Positions 26,401-37,833 of a stretch of DNA of 64,000 nt are shown here, in pieces. Position numbers and translations under genes: made by a program. Below the pieces are notes generated by a model. The model had not been told where the DNA came from. It saw only the letters and a program-made list of their open reading frames with translations, and made no database searches. Numbering within the stretch: the first letter of the stretch is position 1; every line of letters begins with the position of its first letter. The DNA comes from Sphagnum compactum (Eukaryota; Bryophyta; Sphagnopsida; Sphagnales), in assembly GCA_965153455.1 (NCBI GenBank), contig OZ234504.1, positions 8,308,001 to 8,372,000 of the forward strand, given 5' to 3'.

Positions 26401-28368
26401 TGCAATCACACATTGCAGGAACATTTATGTTATGAAAATTTTATGGAATGTTCCGTATCAAGTCTGGAAGATGTGCACTGAAACAACAGTACTTTCTGTC
26501 CAACGTACTTCAACATTATCCTGCAAGTACAAATGTAGGACAGGATAGTCAGAACCTCTATTGCTGGCACTTCTGACCACCCAAGTGCCTCATTCAACTC
26601 CAGAGGCTTTGACCGAGGAAGAAGCTTCAACTTTGGCCTCTCAGCAACTGGTTCTGTAAGCACCAATGGTGCTTGAGGCGCAGAAGCATCAGCTGGAGCA
26701 GCGGCTGATGGAGAGTGCTCAACCCAATATCCCTCAGCAGAATGGGCTGATCTCTCTTTGCTTAATGCTCGATTGCTCTCCACCAAAGGTGGGCTTCTCC
26801 GTGTCTCCCAACCCATGCCAGCTGGAGCCCTGTCACCTTGATCCTCATACACTCGTTGAGTCTGGCTTTCATGTGGGTTTGAGCTGTGGGAGTTCCTTTC
26901 TGGCAAAACAGCACCACGATTTGCATCTGATCCATAACTGCCATGACCCTCTGCAGGACTATATGTTCTGAGGCTACTATTAGCCCATCGCAGACCCTCA
27001 GGGTGACTGGGTTCCCTCATCAACTCATTCTCCACCCTTCCAGTCCTTCCCACATCAAAGAAAGCAATTCTGTTGCCAGGATCATGGGAAGCTCCCCCAG
27101 TTGCAATAGCTCCACTACCACTGTCATCACCTCCATAACCTCCTGCATCAGCATATACTCCAGATGCAACATCCCCCTGAACCCTGCTATTCTCTGCTAC
27201 TCTACCCCCTTCACCAAAACCAGGTCTGGTCCCATCACTGTAAGCCCCCCTGCCTCCATAACTCTCTCCATAAATCACCCTTCCATCCATCTGAGCTATC
27301 CCTGAGGCATAACCCCGTGGGTTGATGTTCTTGTCAGGGTACATGGCCTGCTGCCTGCTAAAATGAGATCGTTCTGGATTCTCAGAACTATGGCCATGCC
27401 CTTGCCATCCTGTACTTTCACCTCCATAGCTGTGCTCAGGTTGCCAGCTTTTGGGACTTGCCTTGTTGTCAGGCATTGCTAAGTCCAATGTTTTTGACTT
27501 AGGTGTCTGTGTCCGCCATGAAACAGATACCTGGCTTTGATTCTGCACCGAGTCTGCAGGCATTTGGTTAACCTCAGATTCTTGTCGTGCTGGCCACACA
27601 TTTGGACCAGAGTTGCGATCCACAAAACCAGCAGTTGGTGGTGGCTGCTGTGGAGGTTGCCTCCAATTGGGAGGGGGTGGCGATACTGGGGGCTTTGGTT
27701 TGTTAACTTGTGAGGACTGTCCAGATGCAGCAGGAGCCATGCCTCTGTAGCCATGTTCATCTGGAGAAAATCGGTTCAATGTTTTATCATGGTGGCCAGA
27801 GCGGGGGCGTTCATCATATGCATGCTCTTCATATTGCTCTGCACTGTGGCTGCTGCGAGGGCGTCCATCCACCGGCTTACGCTCATCTTCGTCATAATTT
27901 CTCCCTATGTTTGCAGGGTTAGGGAAGAGCGACGCTTTATCTTCAAACCCACGAATAGCATTCCCCAGTCCCTGTCTGTTCTGACCCATGCTGTTGCGCT
28001 CATTGCCACCGTACCCTCCTCTACCAACAGGACTCATCCATGCCCCGGATCCTTGTCTCTCAAAAGAACTCCGCTCAACAGCCCTACAGAAAGAACAAAC
28101 AAGCACTCAAAAACCTCACGCTCTAAAACCTAAAACCCCTGGTCCAAAAAAAGAAAAGAAAAAAGGAGAGAAAAAAAATCCAGAATCCGTCTAGCTAGCA
28201 ATCTCTTCAATTTCTTCTAAGAAACAGTCAGTAGCGTAGAAAAACAAACAGAGGAGGGGGCTTCACTTACATTCCAGGAGCAGATGGAAGAGGCAGATCT
28301 GAAGGAATCGAACCGCCATGGAAATCCTTCAAAGTCATCACGGCACGCGACACTTTCTTCTTCGACAT
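23486..28368 (-). CDS. eIF4B/4H-motif plant protein (eIF-related), 6 exons
   Basis: Exons, in order of transcription: 28368-28271, 28083-26556, 26399-26161, 24728-24692, 24555-24479 and 24302-23486. Joined they keep one frame of about 931 codons. The N-terminus MSKKKVSRAVMTLKDFHGG, followed by SIPSDLPLPSAPG, is a conserved start of a plant family often annotated as eukaryotic translation initiation factor-related. The protein is long, hydrophilic, Gly/Ser/Pro/Arg-rich and probably disordered. It has GGYGG clusters, a proline-rich tract in exon 2, and two copies of an RPKLxLxPRSxPLE motif (end of exon 2 and middle of exon 3) like that of eIF4B/eIF4H. A role in translation initiation or RNA binding is inferred from family; no RRM is seen. 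Donors are GTAAGT or GTGAGA-like, except the exon 2 donor (GTTCTG), which is weak. Intron 3 is about 1.4 kb. The gene is intact. Confidence 0.8.
25201..25998. repeat. Diverged direct repeats inside intron 3 of the eIF-related gene
   Basis: About 92 bp at 25201-25291 recurs at 25907-25998. Both start 'atctat.aga.ttg.agagaaa' and share 'ctgtcagttccagcaaaacc' followed by 'aaaatgaac'. This is an old intronic duplication or two copies of a short dispersed element. Confidence 0.7.
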
Positions 28369-28428
28369 TTCGTCTCAGCGGACCGTCCTCGCTTCTTGTG
28401 TACGTACCCAAGGCGCTGTCTGTCTCTT

Positions 28429-28432
<4 letters not shown>

Positions 28433-28472
<40 letters not shown>

Positions 28473-28481
28473 TGCGTGTGT
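28433..28481 (+). repeat. (TG)n microsatellite in the 5' region of the eIF-related gene
   Basis: Roughly 24 TG dinucleotides with two interruptions lie 65 bp upstream of the eIF-related start codon, in its 5' leader or promoter. Confidence 0.95.
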
Positions 28482-28924
28482 TATCTTTCTGTGTCCACAC
28501 GCGCCTGTCGACACCGAAGTTACACTATAGGAGCTTGCAGGAGAAACTGAGAATAAAGAAAAGGGAAAAACAACGAGAGTGGGACCAAACACAAAAACAA
28601 ACTGCAGGTATGGAAGCTGCAGATCGTTGTTCAAAAACCACCACAGCAAAAAAGAAGAAAGCTCCACACGGTGCTGTGAAAAACAAAAAAACCCCGAAAA
28701 AAACAAAAAAAAGATTTTTAAAAAAAACACTGCAGATGCGGCTGGAGATGGGTAATCAGCCCAAAAAAACAGAAGGGGGTGAAAGATGAAGAGGAAAGAA
28801 AGCCACAAACCACGACGCTCTCGAGATCGGTGATCTTCCCCCACCTGTTTCTTGTCCTATTGCGGGAGGAGGAGGAGGAGGAGGAGAAGAGCGCCAATCA
28901 TCCAACCCTAGCCATCGTAACTGC

Positions 28925-28933
28925 AAACCCTAA
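28925..28933 (+). promoter_or_regulatory. Telo-box (AAACCCTAA)
   Basis: AAACCCTAA lies about 560 bp upstream of the start codon of the eIF-related gene. A related 'aaccctagcc' lies just before it near 28913. Telo-boxes are enriched in promoters of plant translation-machinery genes, which fits the downstream product. Function is inferred from motif and position only, and the transcription start is unknown. Confidence 0.45.
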
Positions 28934-28979
28934 ATTTCATCCAAAAGCAAACACCACGAAAGTATAGAGGGACGCTTCT

Positions 28980-31900
28980 TCCCAAGGGCCTCCTCACTTA
29001 TGTTTGATTAGGACCCCATCACTAAGGCACAAGGTCCCATGGGCCTTATCAGCAAAAAAATACCCATGATACCTCCAAGACCTTGTGGAAAAACTTGGGG
29101 AGATCTCTCATTGGAAAAATGGGAGATAGATTTGTAAAATTGAATGCCTTTGAGATTTTTTTTTAGAAGTCAAAATTTTAATGTAGAACATGCAATGCAA
29201 ATACAACTTTATTTATGTATGAGGAGGCGGCTTATGGCATTTGCAAAATATATCAATATTCTAGGCTACTTTTGGATATTATAGATGATTTTACCCCAAG
29301 TTATTTTTGGCTATTCTCTACGTTGTTTCTAGCTATCTAAAGTTATTCCATTTTAGGCTATTTGGCTATTTTAAACTATTTTTGGCTATTCTAAGTCATC
29401 CATCTTAAGTGACTTTCAATAATTCTAGGTTATTTTAAATTACTTTTGGTTTTTTTAAACTATTGCACTTTAAGTTACTTTGGTTACTATGTGGTATTCT
29501 AGGTAGGCTACTTTTGGTTATTTAAACCATTCCACCTCATGTTACTTCAACTATTATAGGCTATTATAGATAGGTTATTTTTGGTTATTTTAAGCTATTC
29601 AATCTTATGTTATTTTTTTCTATTTTAAGTTATTTTTTACTATTCACATTTTGATTAGTGCACATTGGTAAACACTACACAATTAAAAAATGTGTCTTAG
29701 TTCACTATGGATTTCACTAGATTTTGAGTGAATTTGGACACAATTGATGTGGCCGCGTCGCCCATCCAAATTTGAGGTCTTAAACATGATCTCATCATTC
29801 TTGTCAATGGTTTTTGTTTGGTTGTCTTGACTTTTTCCATGGTCTCTTGTGATGCTCTACAAATGTCCATGAGTTGGATGGATTTGGATTTGGTGGCTTT
29901 GAAGGTGAGAACAAATTTTGCAACTTGGAAACTTTATGTTGTGATTTCGATGAACCATTGTCGTGTTTTTTTTCATAATGGTGTGTTTGTATATCATTTT
30001 GGTTATGCATGCATGTGTGTATATGTGTTGCAAAGAATTTGGATGCTATTGGAAACCATTATGAGAAGTTTATATTGGGTTTTCAAGCATGTGTTGCCTC
30101 GAGTGTCACCTCCAATTGTGTTACTTAGTAGACCTCTTACATTGTTGGATTAGGGGTCTCTTTCGTCCACCTTCTTGGAGGTTTGTTGTGAAGGATTTTT
30201 AAATTGAAGGACATGGAAATCCCAAAATAGAAATTAGAGGCTTTCTTTTGCGTACTATAGTAATGGAGTTGATTTCTTCTTGGTAGTTGTCTTTTCATGC
30301 AAACAACTTGGAAGCTTTTGGAAATCATTGGAAACTAAAGAAACAAGAGCTTTTAAGTTGCTATAGGATGTGAAGGTTTTTGTCAACTTGCTTTGAAGTC
30401 ATTTATCAAACCTTCACCTGGCCAAAGGTTAAGGTTAAAGCTCCAACACTGTTAGATTAAAGATTTGTTGCAATTTTTTGTTTCTACTTGGCCTTCATGT
30501 TGTCACAACTCAAAGATAATATGGGAAAGCACATTGGGTGAGAAGAGTTTAAAGATATGCCATTGTGATGGACAAGACATTGCGTTTGTATTTTGAACAA
30601 TGGTGCCAAACTACGAACATATAAAATCACACAACTCTATCTTTTATAAAACCCTTGAACTTGGTATGTATGAATACACTAGGAAAATAATGAATTTTGA
30701 ATTGGGTTTGTAAAAAACCGAGTTACTAATTCACATAACAAATGACCCTTATACCTTATAAGAGAAAGTTTATCATTAGTAAAATTAAGGATTTGTTGGG
30801 ATGGGAATCTAAGATTGTTCTAAGAAAAGGGTTGCCATTCATGGTTTTTGAGTTCCAAAAATGTCTTTTTTTGTCTCATAAAACTTTTATTTTAGTGAAA
30901 AAAGAAATTGTAGAAGTCACCATTTATAGTTTCCTTGTTATCAATGAAGCAATATTATTTACAAACAACATTGTTTGTCATTAAAATAGAGATAGATCCT
31001 TCATAAGGCCCACTTTAGCCGGTGTTTTTATTACAATCCAAACTTTGGCAATTTTTTCCAATTGACATTTTTAAAAAACAAAAATTTCAATTTTTTTAGC
31101 CATCATGAAAAACTTAACCCCCAACGAAATTTTTTTATGACTACATCTTTTTTTCCTTTAAAATTGAGTAGTAGATAAACAAATTCATTAGGTTGCATGC
31201 AATTAACCATAGTTGTTTGCTAAAGCCCCAAGGTTGGAGCATTACCAAGATGAGAAGCTTTTGGGTTGTCTCAATTTCATTTTTTGCAAGTTTTAAGGTC
31301 ACCTTTTCCCACCAATGAAAAGGCTTTTGGCCCTTGAATGGCTCGTTGAAGGCAAATGAACAAGTGCACTAACTTTATAGTTCTTCAACCCCATAATATG
31401 ATAAGAAATCAAAGAAGATTCCTTCCCCAATGTGATCCATGTTTCAATTTCTAAATGGAGGCTCTTTTGTGTAAAGTGGGTTCAATGTAGTAGGTTTTAC
31501 TAGAATGTTAAAAGCATGTGCAAGATGGAGTTAACGGTGGGCTCGATTTAAGTAAAACTCATGTTTTGTTTAGATGACCCCTTATTTCAATAAAATTGAT
31601 AGTTCGTTTCATATGAACCCTTATCCCACCCAATTCATAGTTCATTTCATGTGAACCCTTATTGTAGTAAAGCCCATAGTTCACTTCGCATGGGCCCTTA
31701 TTTTGGTCAAGGACATACTAAGGGTTTTACCGAACATAAAAACCTACTTTGGTTTCTCCCGTGTGATGGTTTTGGCCATTGATCTTTTATTGACTTTTTG
31801 CGAGTAAGATTCATTAATGATGATCACCGCGACAATTTTAAACATCATCCATTTAATAATTATAAAATGCAATTATGAAAACATTTCATAACTACCTAAT

Positions 31901-32210
31901 TATCTCACTCCTTTCACCAACCCATTTACATGGACATAAATAAGCAAATTAACATGTGCCTTGTCATGACTGAATTTTCATAATCTGGTTGAGTTCGATT
32001 TGATTTGAATTGAAATCAAATTGAATTTAAATGAATTCAACCAAAATCATATTCCATTTTATTTTATTTAATCAAATTGAATTCAATTGAAATTTCAATA
32101 GGAGCATTAACCTAGTTGTTGAATCCAAACGAAAAGAATATTGTTAGGAATTTCACATCTAAATTCGACTGAATTGCATTGCATTCAATTGGAACTTCAT
32201 TTGCACAAAA
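28980..32210. other. AT-rich intergenic sequence with degenerate repeats
   Basis: About 29255-29655 is a degenerate array of 'ggctatttttggctattcta / ggttattttaagctattc' units. About 31560-31715 is an array of roughly three 50-bp units containing 'atagttc.tttc..atg.accc' followed by 'ttat'. Frames at 29818-30153 and 30742-30984 have no recognisable motif. Confidence 0.55.
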
Positions 32211-33599
32211 ACAACTCATTTTTTCTTCAATTCATTATCACTAGGGTTGTGTAGTGTGGAGCGCAAGTAGGATTGAGGGGGAGAAGACGTACCACCATTC
32301 GTGGCAAGCAGCCATTCAGTGAAGAACGGCCATGTCCCCTGGCGCGGTTGTGGGCATACATCGATGCAGGAGCTCAGTAGCTTCACACCCGGACTCAATA
32401 CCCGAAATGACGTTTTTCTCTTACAAAACGCTCTTCGCACGCATAGAGAGAAAGGAAAAGAGCTACGAGAAACCGACAACATCTTGGTTCATTTCTGCTG
32501 CTCGTGATTTCCTGTGCAAACCAGACGAAATTTGAAACCAAATTGTAAGCGCACCGCATGACAACGCCGGAAAGAAAAGAATCCGTCAAGAAGTCGACAA
32601 TCGGAAATAGCAAGTTTGATTACTGCCGTGAATTGGAGGTCTCTCGGAGAGCGTGAAAGTACCAGGAGGACAAGCACCAGATGAAGATGGAAGAAGCGTT
32701 CAATGGCTGCCTTTTGGTCCAACTGTAAATTGAACACAATAACGACATCCTAAGCGAAGACAAGAATCCTCCTATAGATTGGAAAATTTTGAGAAATTCT
32801 TTGCGTCTTCTGGTGTGCTTTCTGGACACGATTGGTAAGACAGTCCCCTCTTGCCCTCTTTCTCCCACTCTTGTTCAGAACAACTTCCACGCCTACATTC
32901 TTCCCTGTTTAATGGAACTTCAAGTTTCTCCAGTTCTTTACACTTGCGACGACCACACACGATTCATTCTCTAGTGCTTTCCTAAGCACACAACATCCTT
33001 TTCAACACACGCGGGATCTCGACATTCTTTCAGTTTGGCAGAATTTTTTTCCCTCTCTGTCTCTCTCAAACTGTCCAGCATGTTTGTCATTATCTGTGGA
33101 ATGCTCATCATGCCTTTTTTCTCTCTCAAATTTTCCCAGATTTCTCCCCTCGACTTATTAACGCTTTCTTTCTTACCTGCAGGCTACAAATCCATTCTCC
33201 CAGGAGCGAAGACGATGCACTTGTTTCTCCGAGAACGAACCTTCACGAGGCAATTGTTTCTCCGAGAACGAATACGAGCCAATTGTTTCTCCTATGTAGC
33301 TATCTGCAGTGAATGCAGTTTGGCACCCTGAAGAGATAGAAATGCAACAGAGAGATTTGTGTTCAGACAAGTAGAGAGATGGAAACATGAGGATTGAAAA
33401 GGAACCTGGTGGCAAAGTGACCGGACCATGCCTTGACAGTTTGTACAGGAAACAAGATAACATACAAGCAAATGGCAGACGAGGTTCTGACCTCATCAAA
33501 CATAGTCTGAACAATGGCCATATGTTGCAAGGAACAAGACTTGGAGTTGAATGCTGAGCTTTCTTTCCAATTGTGATCCTTCCTGACCCTTCTTAGAGA
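32211..33599. other. GC-richer leader region upstream of the Crinkler/RHS-like gene
   Basis: Composition rises sharply at about 32.2 kb, and the region has promoter or 5' exon character. It holds short frames (32332-32535 plus, 33173-33514 minus) without recognised similarity. At 33221-33292 the unit 'ttgtttctccgagaacga' occurs twice, followed by a truncated third 'ttgtttctcc'. An upstream non-coding or coding exon of the gene at 33.6 kb is possible. Confidence 0.45.
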
Positions 33600-36515
33600 A
33601 TGGACATGCGATTGTATGTTTCCTGCTTCATCCCGAGCATGAAACAAACGCTAATGCGCATTGTTCACACTCGATCGGATTCTACCGTTCTCGAAGCGAG
33701 AGATGAGGTTCTAGAAGCACTGGGAGTGGGAGAGAAAAAAGTGCTTCAGAGCTTAGGTATGGAACAGAAAGAGTACTTGTTTTCCGGAACGCAAGTGTAT
33801 AGTGAGGTCATGCAGTCGCGTGTGACGGATCATGCGTTGCATCCTCTGGATCAACATCGCCTCCAACCCTGCCACACGCTACAGGAAGAATTTCTGCGAC
33901 ACCAGCACCGCAATCCAAAACCCTCTGATATTTTCAAACTCAGGCTACGTCTTCCGAAGACGGAGTATCAAGAAGAGTCGGCTGATGATGATGATGATGT
34001 CTACTCTCCCACCGCCGCTGCTGCTCCTCCTCATCAGCAAAAGAAGAAGCGGAGTCTGGTTCATGAAATCCAGTGTGACGCAGGTGATCGCTTCGTGATC
34101 CTTACCACACTTGTTCCCGCTCCTCTTTCCCACCACCAGCTTCCATATTCATTCAACATTTTTGTTTCTGGCATTGTCCGGATTCGTGGGTAACAACTAC
34201 AAAAGTTCTGATTTTTATTTCCTGAAAACAATATAATTGCAGCGATAAAGAAGGCGAAGATCCTTCCTGGGAGCATGGTGGTCTCCGTCAGAAGTCTCAA
34301 GGCTCATTTGAAGACAGCGGATCCGTTGTCTTGTCCAGAATGGATGGAGCTTAATCTTCCCGTGGCAGACATTGCGCAATGGGCCTGTTCAGACAACCGG
34401 TTCGCCGCAAACAACGGACGCTTCGCTTACATGGGGAGGAGGGAGTACGGAGATTTGAGAGACTTGATTTCGCAGCTGCTTGCAGAAAGAGAGCGTAGTA
34501 ATACCATGTGCGAGACAACCCCTCGAGCTTATGATATGGTCAAGGCGCCCGAGGAATACAGTGGGATTATCGGGAATATCTTGGTTGTAGGTCCCGTAGG
34601 ATCGGGGAAGAGCCATGTCCTAGCAGCAGCAGCATCAGACTTTACAGAGGAGTTTCAAACACAAGAGGAGGAGCCCGGACAGAAGAGAAGAAGGAGACGA
34701 CGTGTGGTTACCATCATGGATTGTGCGTTGTTGAAGCAGGATCGTGCATTTCGGATCCTTCGAGATGCTCTCTTTGTTGCTTTCGGGGACGACGATCAGA
34801 ACATACAATTGTTGAGCACCTGCAGCAATGAAGAAGACTTGGTCCATTTCTGTGAAGGTACAGAGGATCATCTCCTCTGGTTGCTGGATCAATGGGAATG
34901 TGTGAAAGGTTGTGGTGATACAACAAGACTGCAATCTCTTCTGTTCCGTCTCTGTTGTCATCACAGTATGGTGAGAGTGGCATCAACCACTTGTGACATT
35001 GTGCAGTATGTGTTCCATTCAGGCCAACCTCCTGCAAAGATTTTCTTTTGGGATGATTGCCTTAATGTAAAATCCATCTCCATCTCCTGGAACCTTATTC
35101 TGTTTCTGTGGACCCTAGGCTTTTCACCCCAATCACGGCCAGCTGAAAACTTTCCTCCTAAACTTTTCCAGCACAAAAGCATGAAAATTGATAAGCTACA
35201 CTGTTGTGTTACCTAGCACCACACCAGTAGCGAGTTATTTTGTTGCAAAGGAATTGTGCACTCCTTTCAGACTGTTAGCACAAGAGCTTGTCTGCTTGAA
35301 ACTTGCACTGTAGCATAGTTGAACACTTGAAATGCACACTCAACAGCATCTATTCTGTATTATTGATGGCAGAGTGAGGAGTTGGAGTGCTGGGGCAAAT
35401 GGAAGTTTGTAGCTTCAATCACAGATTGTGAGAAGGCAGTGGATGTTCTTGATGACAAGGAATTGAAATACTTGCTGGATATGACTGGAAGGCTTCCAGG
35501 GTTTTTGTCAGCATGGTGTGATGCATTGAAGGAAACTGTTCAGTATACGTCAGGAGGAGGAAAATTCTCCTTTGATGATGGGATGGCCATTCTGCAAACT
35601 CAAGCTGCTGTTGAGAAGATGAGAGATGACATGGAGAGTATGTTTGAGTGTGCAATTGTGATGGGCAAATTGTCAAAGCTGATAGACGGGGTCTGTAAGT
35701 ACCTGTTTGGGGCTCCCATGAACAAACCTTTGAAAGATATTGATAGCCAATACTTTCATGTTGTGGATGGAAGGGGTGCTCTGTCTTGTGGGTTGGTGGG
35801 GTATGAATTAGCTCGTTTGGTCCACAAACACAAGGAAAGCAACAGGTTCTTTGAAGTACCTTGCATCAGGGCCATAAAAATGGAATTTGGAGCGAAAGGT
35901 GTGAAGCATCCTGTTCTAGGAGGATTGCTGGTGGAAAGGGCTATCATTGGACTCATTGCAGATGGCAGGTCATTGGTACTAGCTGTTGGAAAAATGACCA
36001 AGTTGTGTCCAACTGTGATTCAGCTTGAGGAAGGTGTGGATCATTCAGTAGTGGAAGATCTGCACAAGGAGTTTATCAAAGATGGCAAGGAAGAGGCTCT
36101 TTTCATGTTTCTGACTCTTTCAGCAGCATACAAAGCAGTGGATGCAGTCCTCTTGAAATTCCAGCGTGAAGCAAAAGGTTGTCATTTATACATCACAGGC
36201 CTGCAAGTGACCATAGGGAAACTACCCAAGCATCGTCTCTGCCGCAAAATCTTCATGACAAGAGAGTGTTTGAAGTGGGTGCCAACAGCACTAAATGTGG
36301 AGGAAGATGTGTCTTGGTGCATGAACTGGATCACCCCTGAAGTGGAGATTGTTAATCATCCAGGAAAGTTCACTAAAGACTTGGGTGTATATCAGATGCA
36401 GAGCTGCTGCAGCATCTGCAAGGGTAATGAGGTAGATTGTCTTGAGGTGTTCACTACCTTCAGGCAACTTGACACAAGATTAGGCTTTTTGGATGCTGTC
36501 AGATTCAATCTATAA
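33600..36515 (+). CDS. Crinkler/RHS-like P-loop NTPase-nuclease protein, 3 exons
   Basis: Proposed exons are 33600-34083, 34243-35066 and 35373-36515, giving one frame of about 816 codons. Introns are 159 bp (weak GTGATC donor) and 306 bp (GTAAAA donor, phase 0). Residues about 110-195 may form a ubiquitin-like header, interrupted by an acidic insert. A P-loop NTPase follows: Walker A GPVGSGKSH at about 278-286 and a Walker B-like KIFFWDDC at about 427-434, directly before intron 2. After the NTPase comes LLDMTGRLPGFLSAW (about 470-484). The C-terminal part has E624 in LLVERAII, D693 in AVDAVLL and Q714/T716 in GLQVTIGK, followed by a His. This order matches the E...D...QxT variant of PD-(D/E)XK nuclease in Crinkler and RHS proteins, where such effectors are thought to act on nuclear DNA. 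There is no obvious signal peptide. The start codon is uncertain, as Met 14 or an upstream exon could serve. Role in the plant is unknown. Confidence 0.7.
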
Positions 36516-37109
36516 TCGTTGTTGCAACAACAAAACCAGAAATGGCACCATCCAGGTTAGCAAATGCCTCCTATAATTGGGTCAAGGAGCACACAATAGG
36601 GAGATGAGAAGTCCACAATCATCTGCAAAGCAAAGACGCTCTTAGGTTTCTATTTGTGTTACTGTGATGAATGCATGTCAACATCACAACACTATTTTGT
36701 CACCGTTGAATTCACTTTCATCTCAGATTCCATCAGAGTGGCAGTCTGCCCTTTCTGCTGTATCTTGACATCAGCAGCAATTTCATGAATGGAATCATGC
36801 CTGCAACTTTGTGAATGCTGCTCACCAAACTATGCTCAAACTTGCATCATAGCATGCAGAGTGGTAAAAACCAATAAAAAACTGGGAACCGCACTGCACT
36901 CCTTGTGATTCCCAGTAACCACTTCTGTACTAAATCTGTGTTTATGCCATCCTCACTTGGGACATAGGACTTGTTTTGGTTTTTCTTCATTGTGAGCTTT
37001 GCATGAGTGAAGGACATGATCATTCATTTTCTACAGCAGTTGGAAATGGTGTTTCAGTGACAAAGTGCTGATTTCTGATAGAGCTTAGGCCATAGCATGT
37101 CCAAGTGTC

Positions 37110-37800
37110 CCTCTGTGACGGGTGAGTTCAATACCATTGCAAGGCTGTTACTGAACCTCCCAATTACAGCTTCTTGTATTTGATCTCATCCCACTTGTAC
37201 AGGTGATTGCATGAGCTAAGTAGATGGGGAACCACCCCTCACTTGTGAAGCTAGAATCAAGATTGCATCAAGGGACTGCATCAGGGCTTGCACTTCTCTA
37301 TCAGGGCTGCTGACAGTTATTCATTATAATTGGAAGTCAACTATGTGCTACTTACTCAAGACAATGAGGCTTGCATATCAGATTATGTTCTTCCCCAGCT
37401 CCTCCAGTGCTTGATAGCTACATATTGAGCAGCAAATCTCAGAGAGTGCACTGGGATACAAGGCACCGGAGTTTGTCTGCTCTGAATCACACTGAGAAGT
37501 GTGATATCTATGTCTTTGGTGTTGTGCTCTTGGAGCTTTGGTACAGGAACCAGGCAAGTGGAGTACATTGAAGACAATTGTACTGTTGTATGATCATATC
37601 CAACCATTGCTGGGCAAAGACCATCTCCTGTCATTGATTGAATCAAAGCTGCACAAAAGTGCCCAAGATTATGACTTCACTGCCAGTGATCAAGTAAGGC
37701 TTGATTTGCACCTCACAAGGACCCTCTAGTTGTCCATCCATGGCTGAAGTTCTCCAGATTTTGCAGCTCAGTGTTCCACTTGCATTTCAATAATCCAGCA
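37110..37800 (+). pseudogene. LRR receptor-like kinase pseudogene (PXC2/IRK-like kinase domain)
   Basis: Translation in changing frames gives kinase-domain pieces in correct order. A QLQLLVFDLIPL-like piece at about 37160-37195 precedes a piece from about 37250 that corresponds to the ARIKIA...GLA helix. Then come DNEACISDYV at about 37360-37390, the subdomain VII position where many members of this family have DFG or DYG, LDSYILSSKSQ (37410-37445), TEKCDIYVFGVVLLEL (about 37490-37535), GLICTSQGPSS and SMAEVLQILQLS (about 37695-37775). LDxYxLSSKxQ and GLICTSQxPS are features of PXC2/IRK-type kinases. At least two frameshifts, internal stops and loss of the RP of the final RPxMAEV motif show it is broken. 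No LRR region was found upstream. It starts about 600 bp beyond the Crinkler/RHS-like gene. Confidence 0.75.
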
Positions 37801-37833
37801 GTCCTAATCAACGCAGTATTCACAGTATTCACC

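Noticed and set aside
26509-26520. 12-nt micro-exon (GATAATGTTGAA) between exons 2 and 3 of the eIF-related gene
   Set aside because: It keeps the frame and has AG before and GTACGT after, but it would leave a 35-nt intron on one side, shorter than plant introns are known to be.
26666-28194. Several plus-strand frames of 60-126 codons
   Set aside because: They are antisense shadows of the large exon 2 of the eIF-related gene.
28338-28844. 168-codon minus frame overlapping the eIF-related start
   Set aside because: It reads through the (TG)n tract as Thr-His repeats, and its downstream end overlaps the well-supported first exon in another frame.
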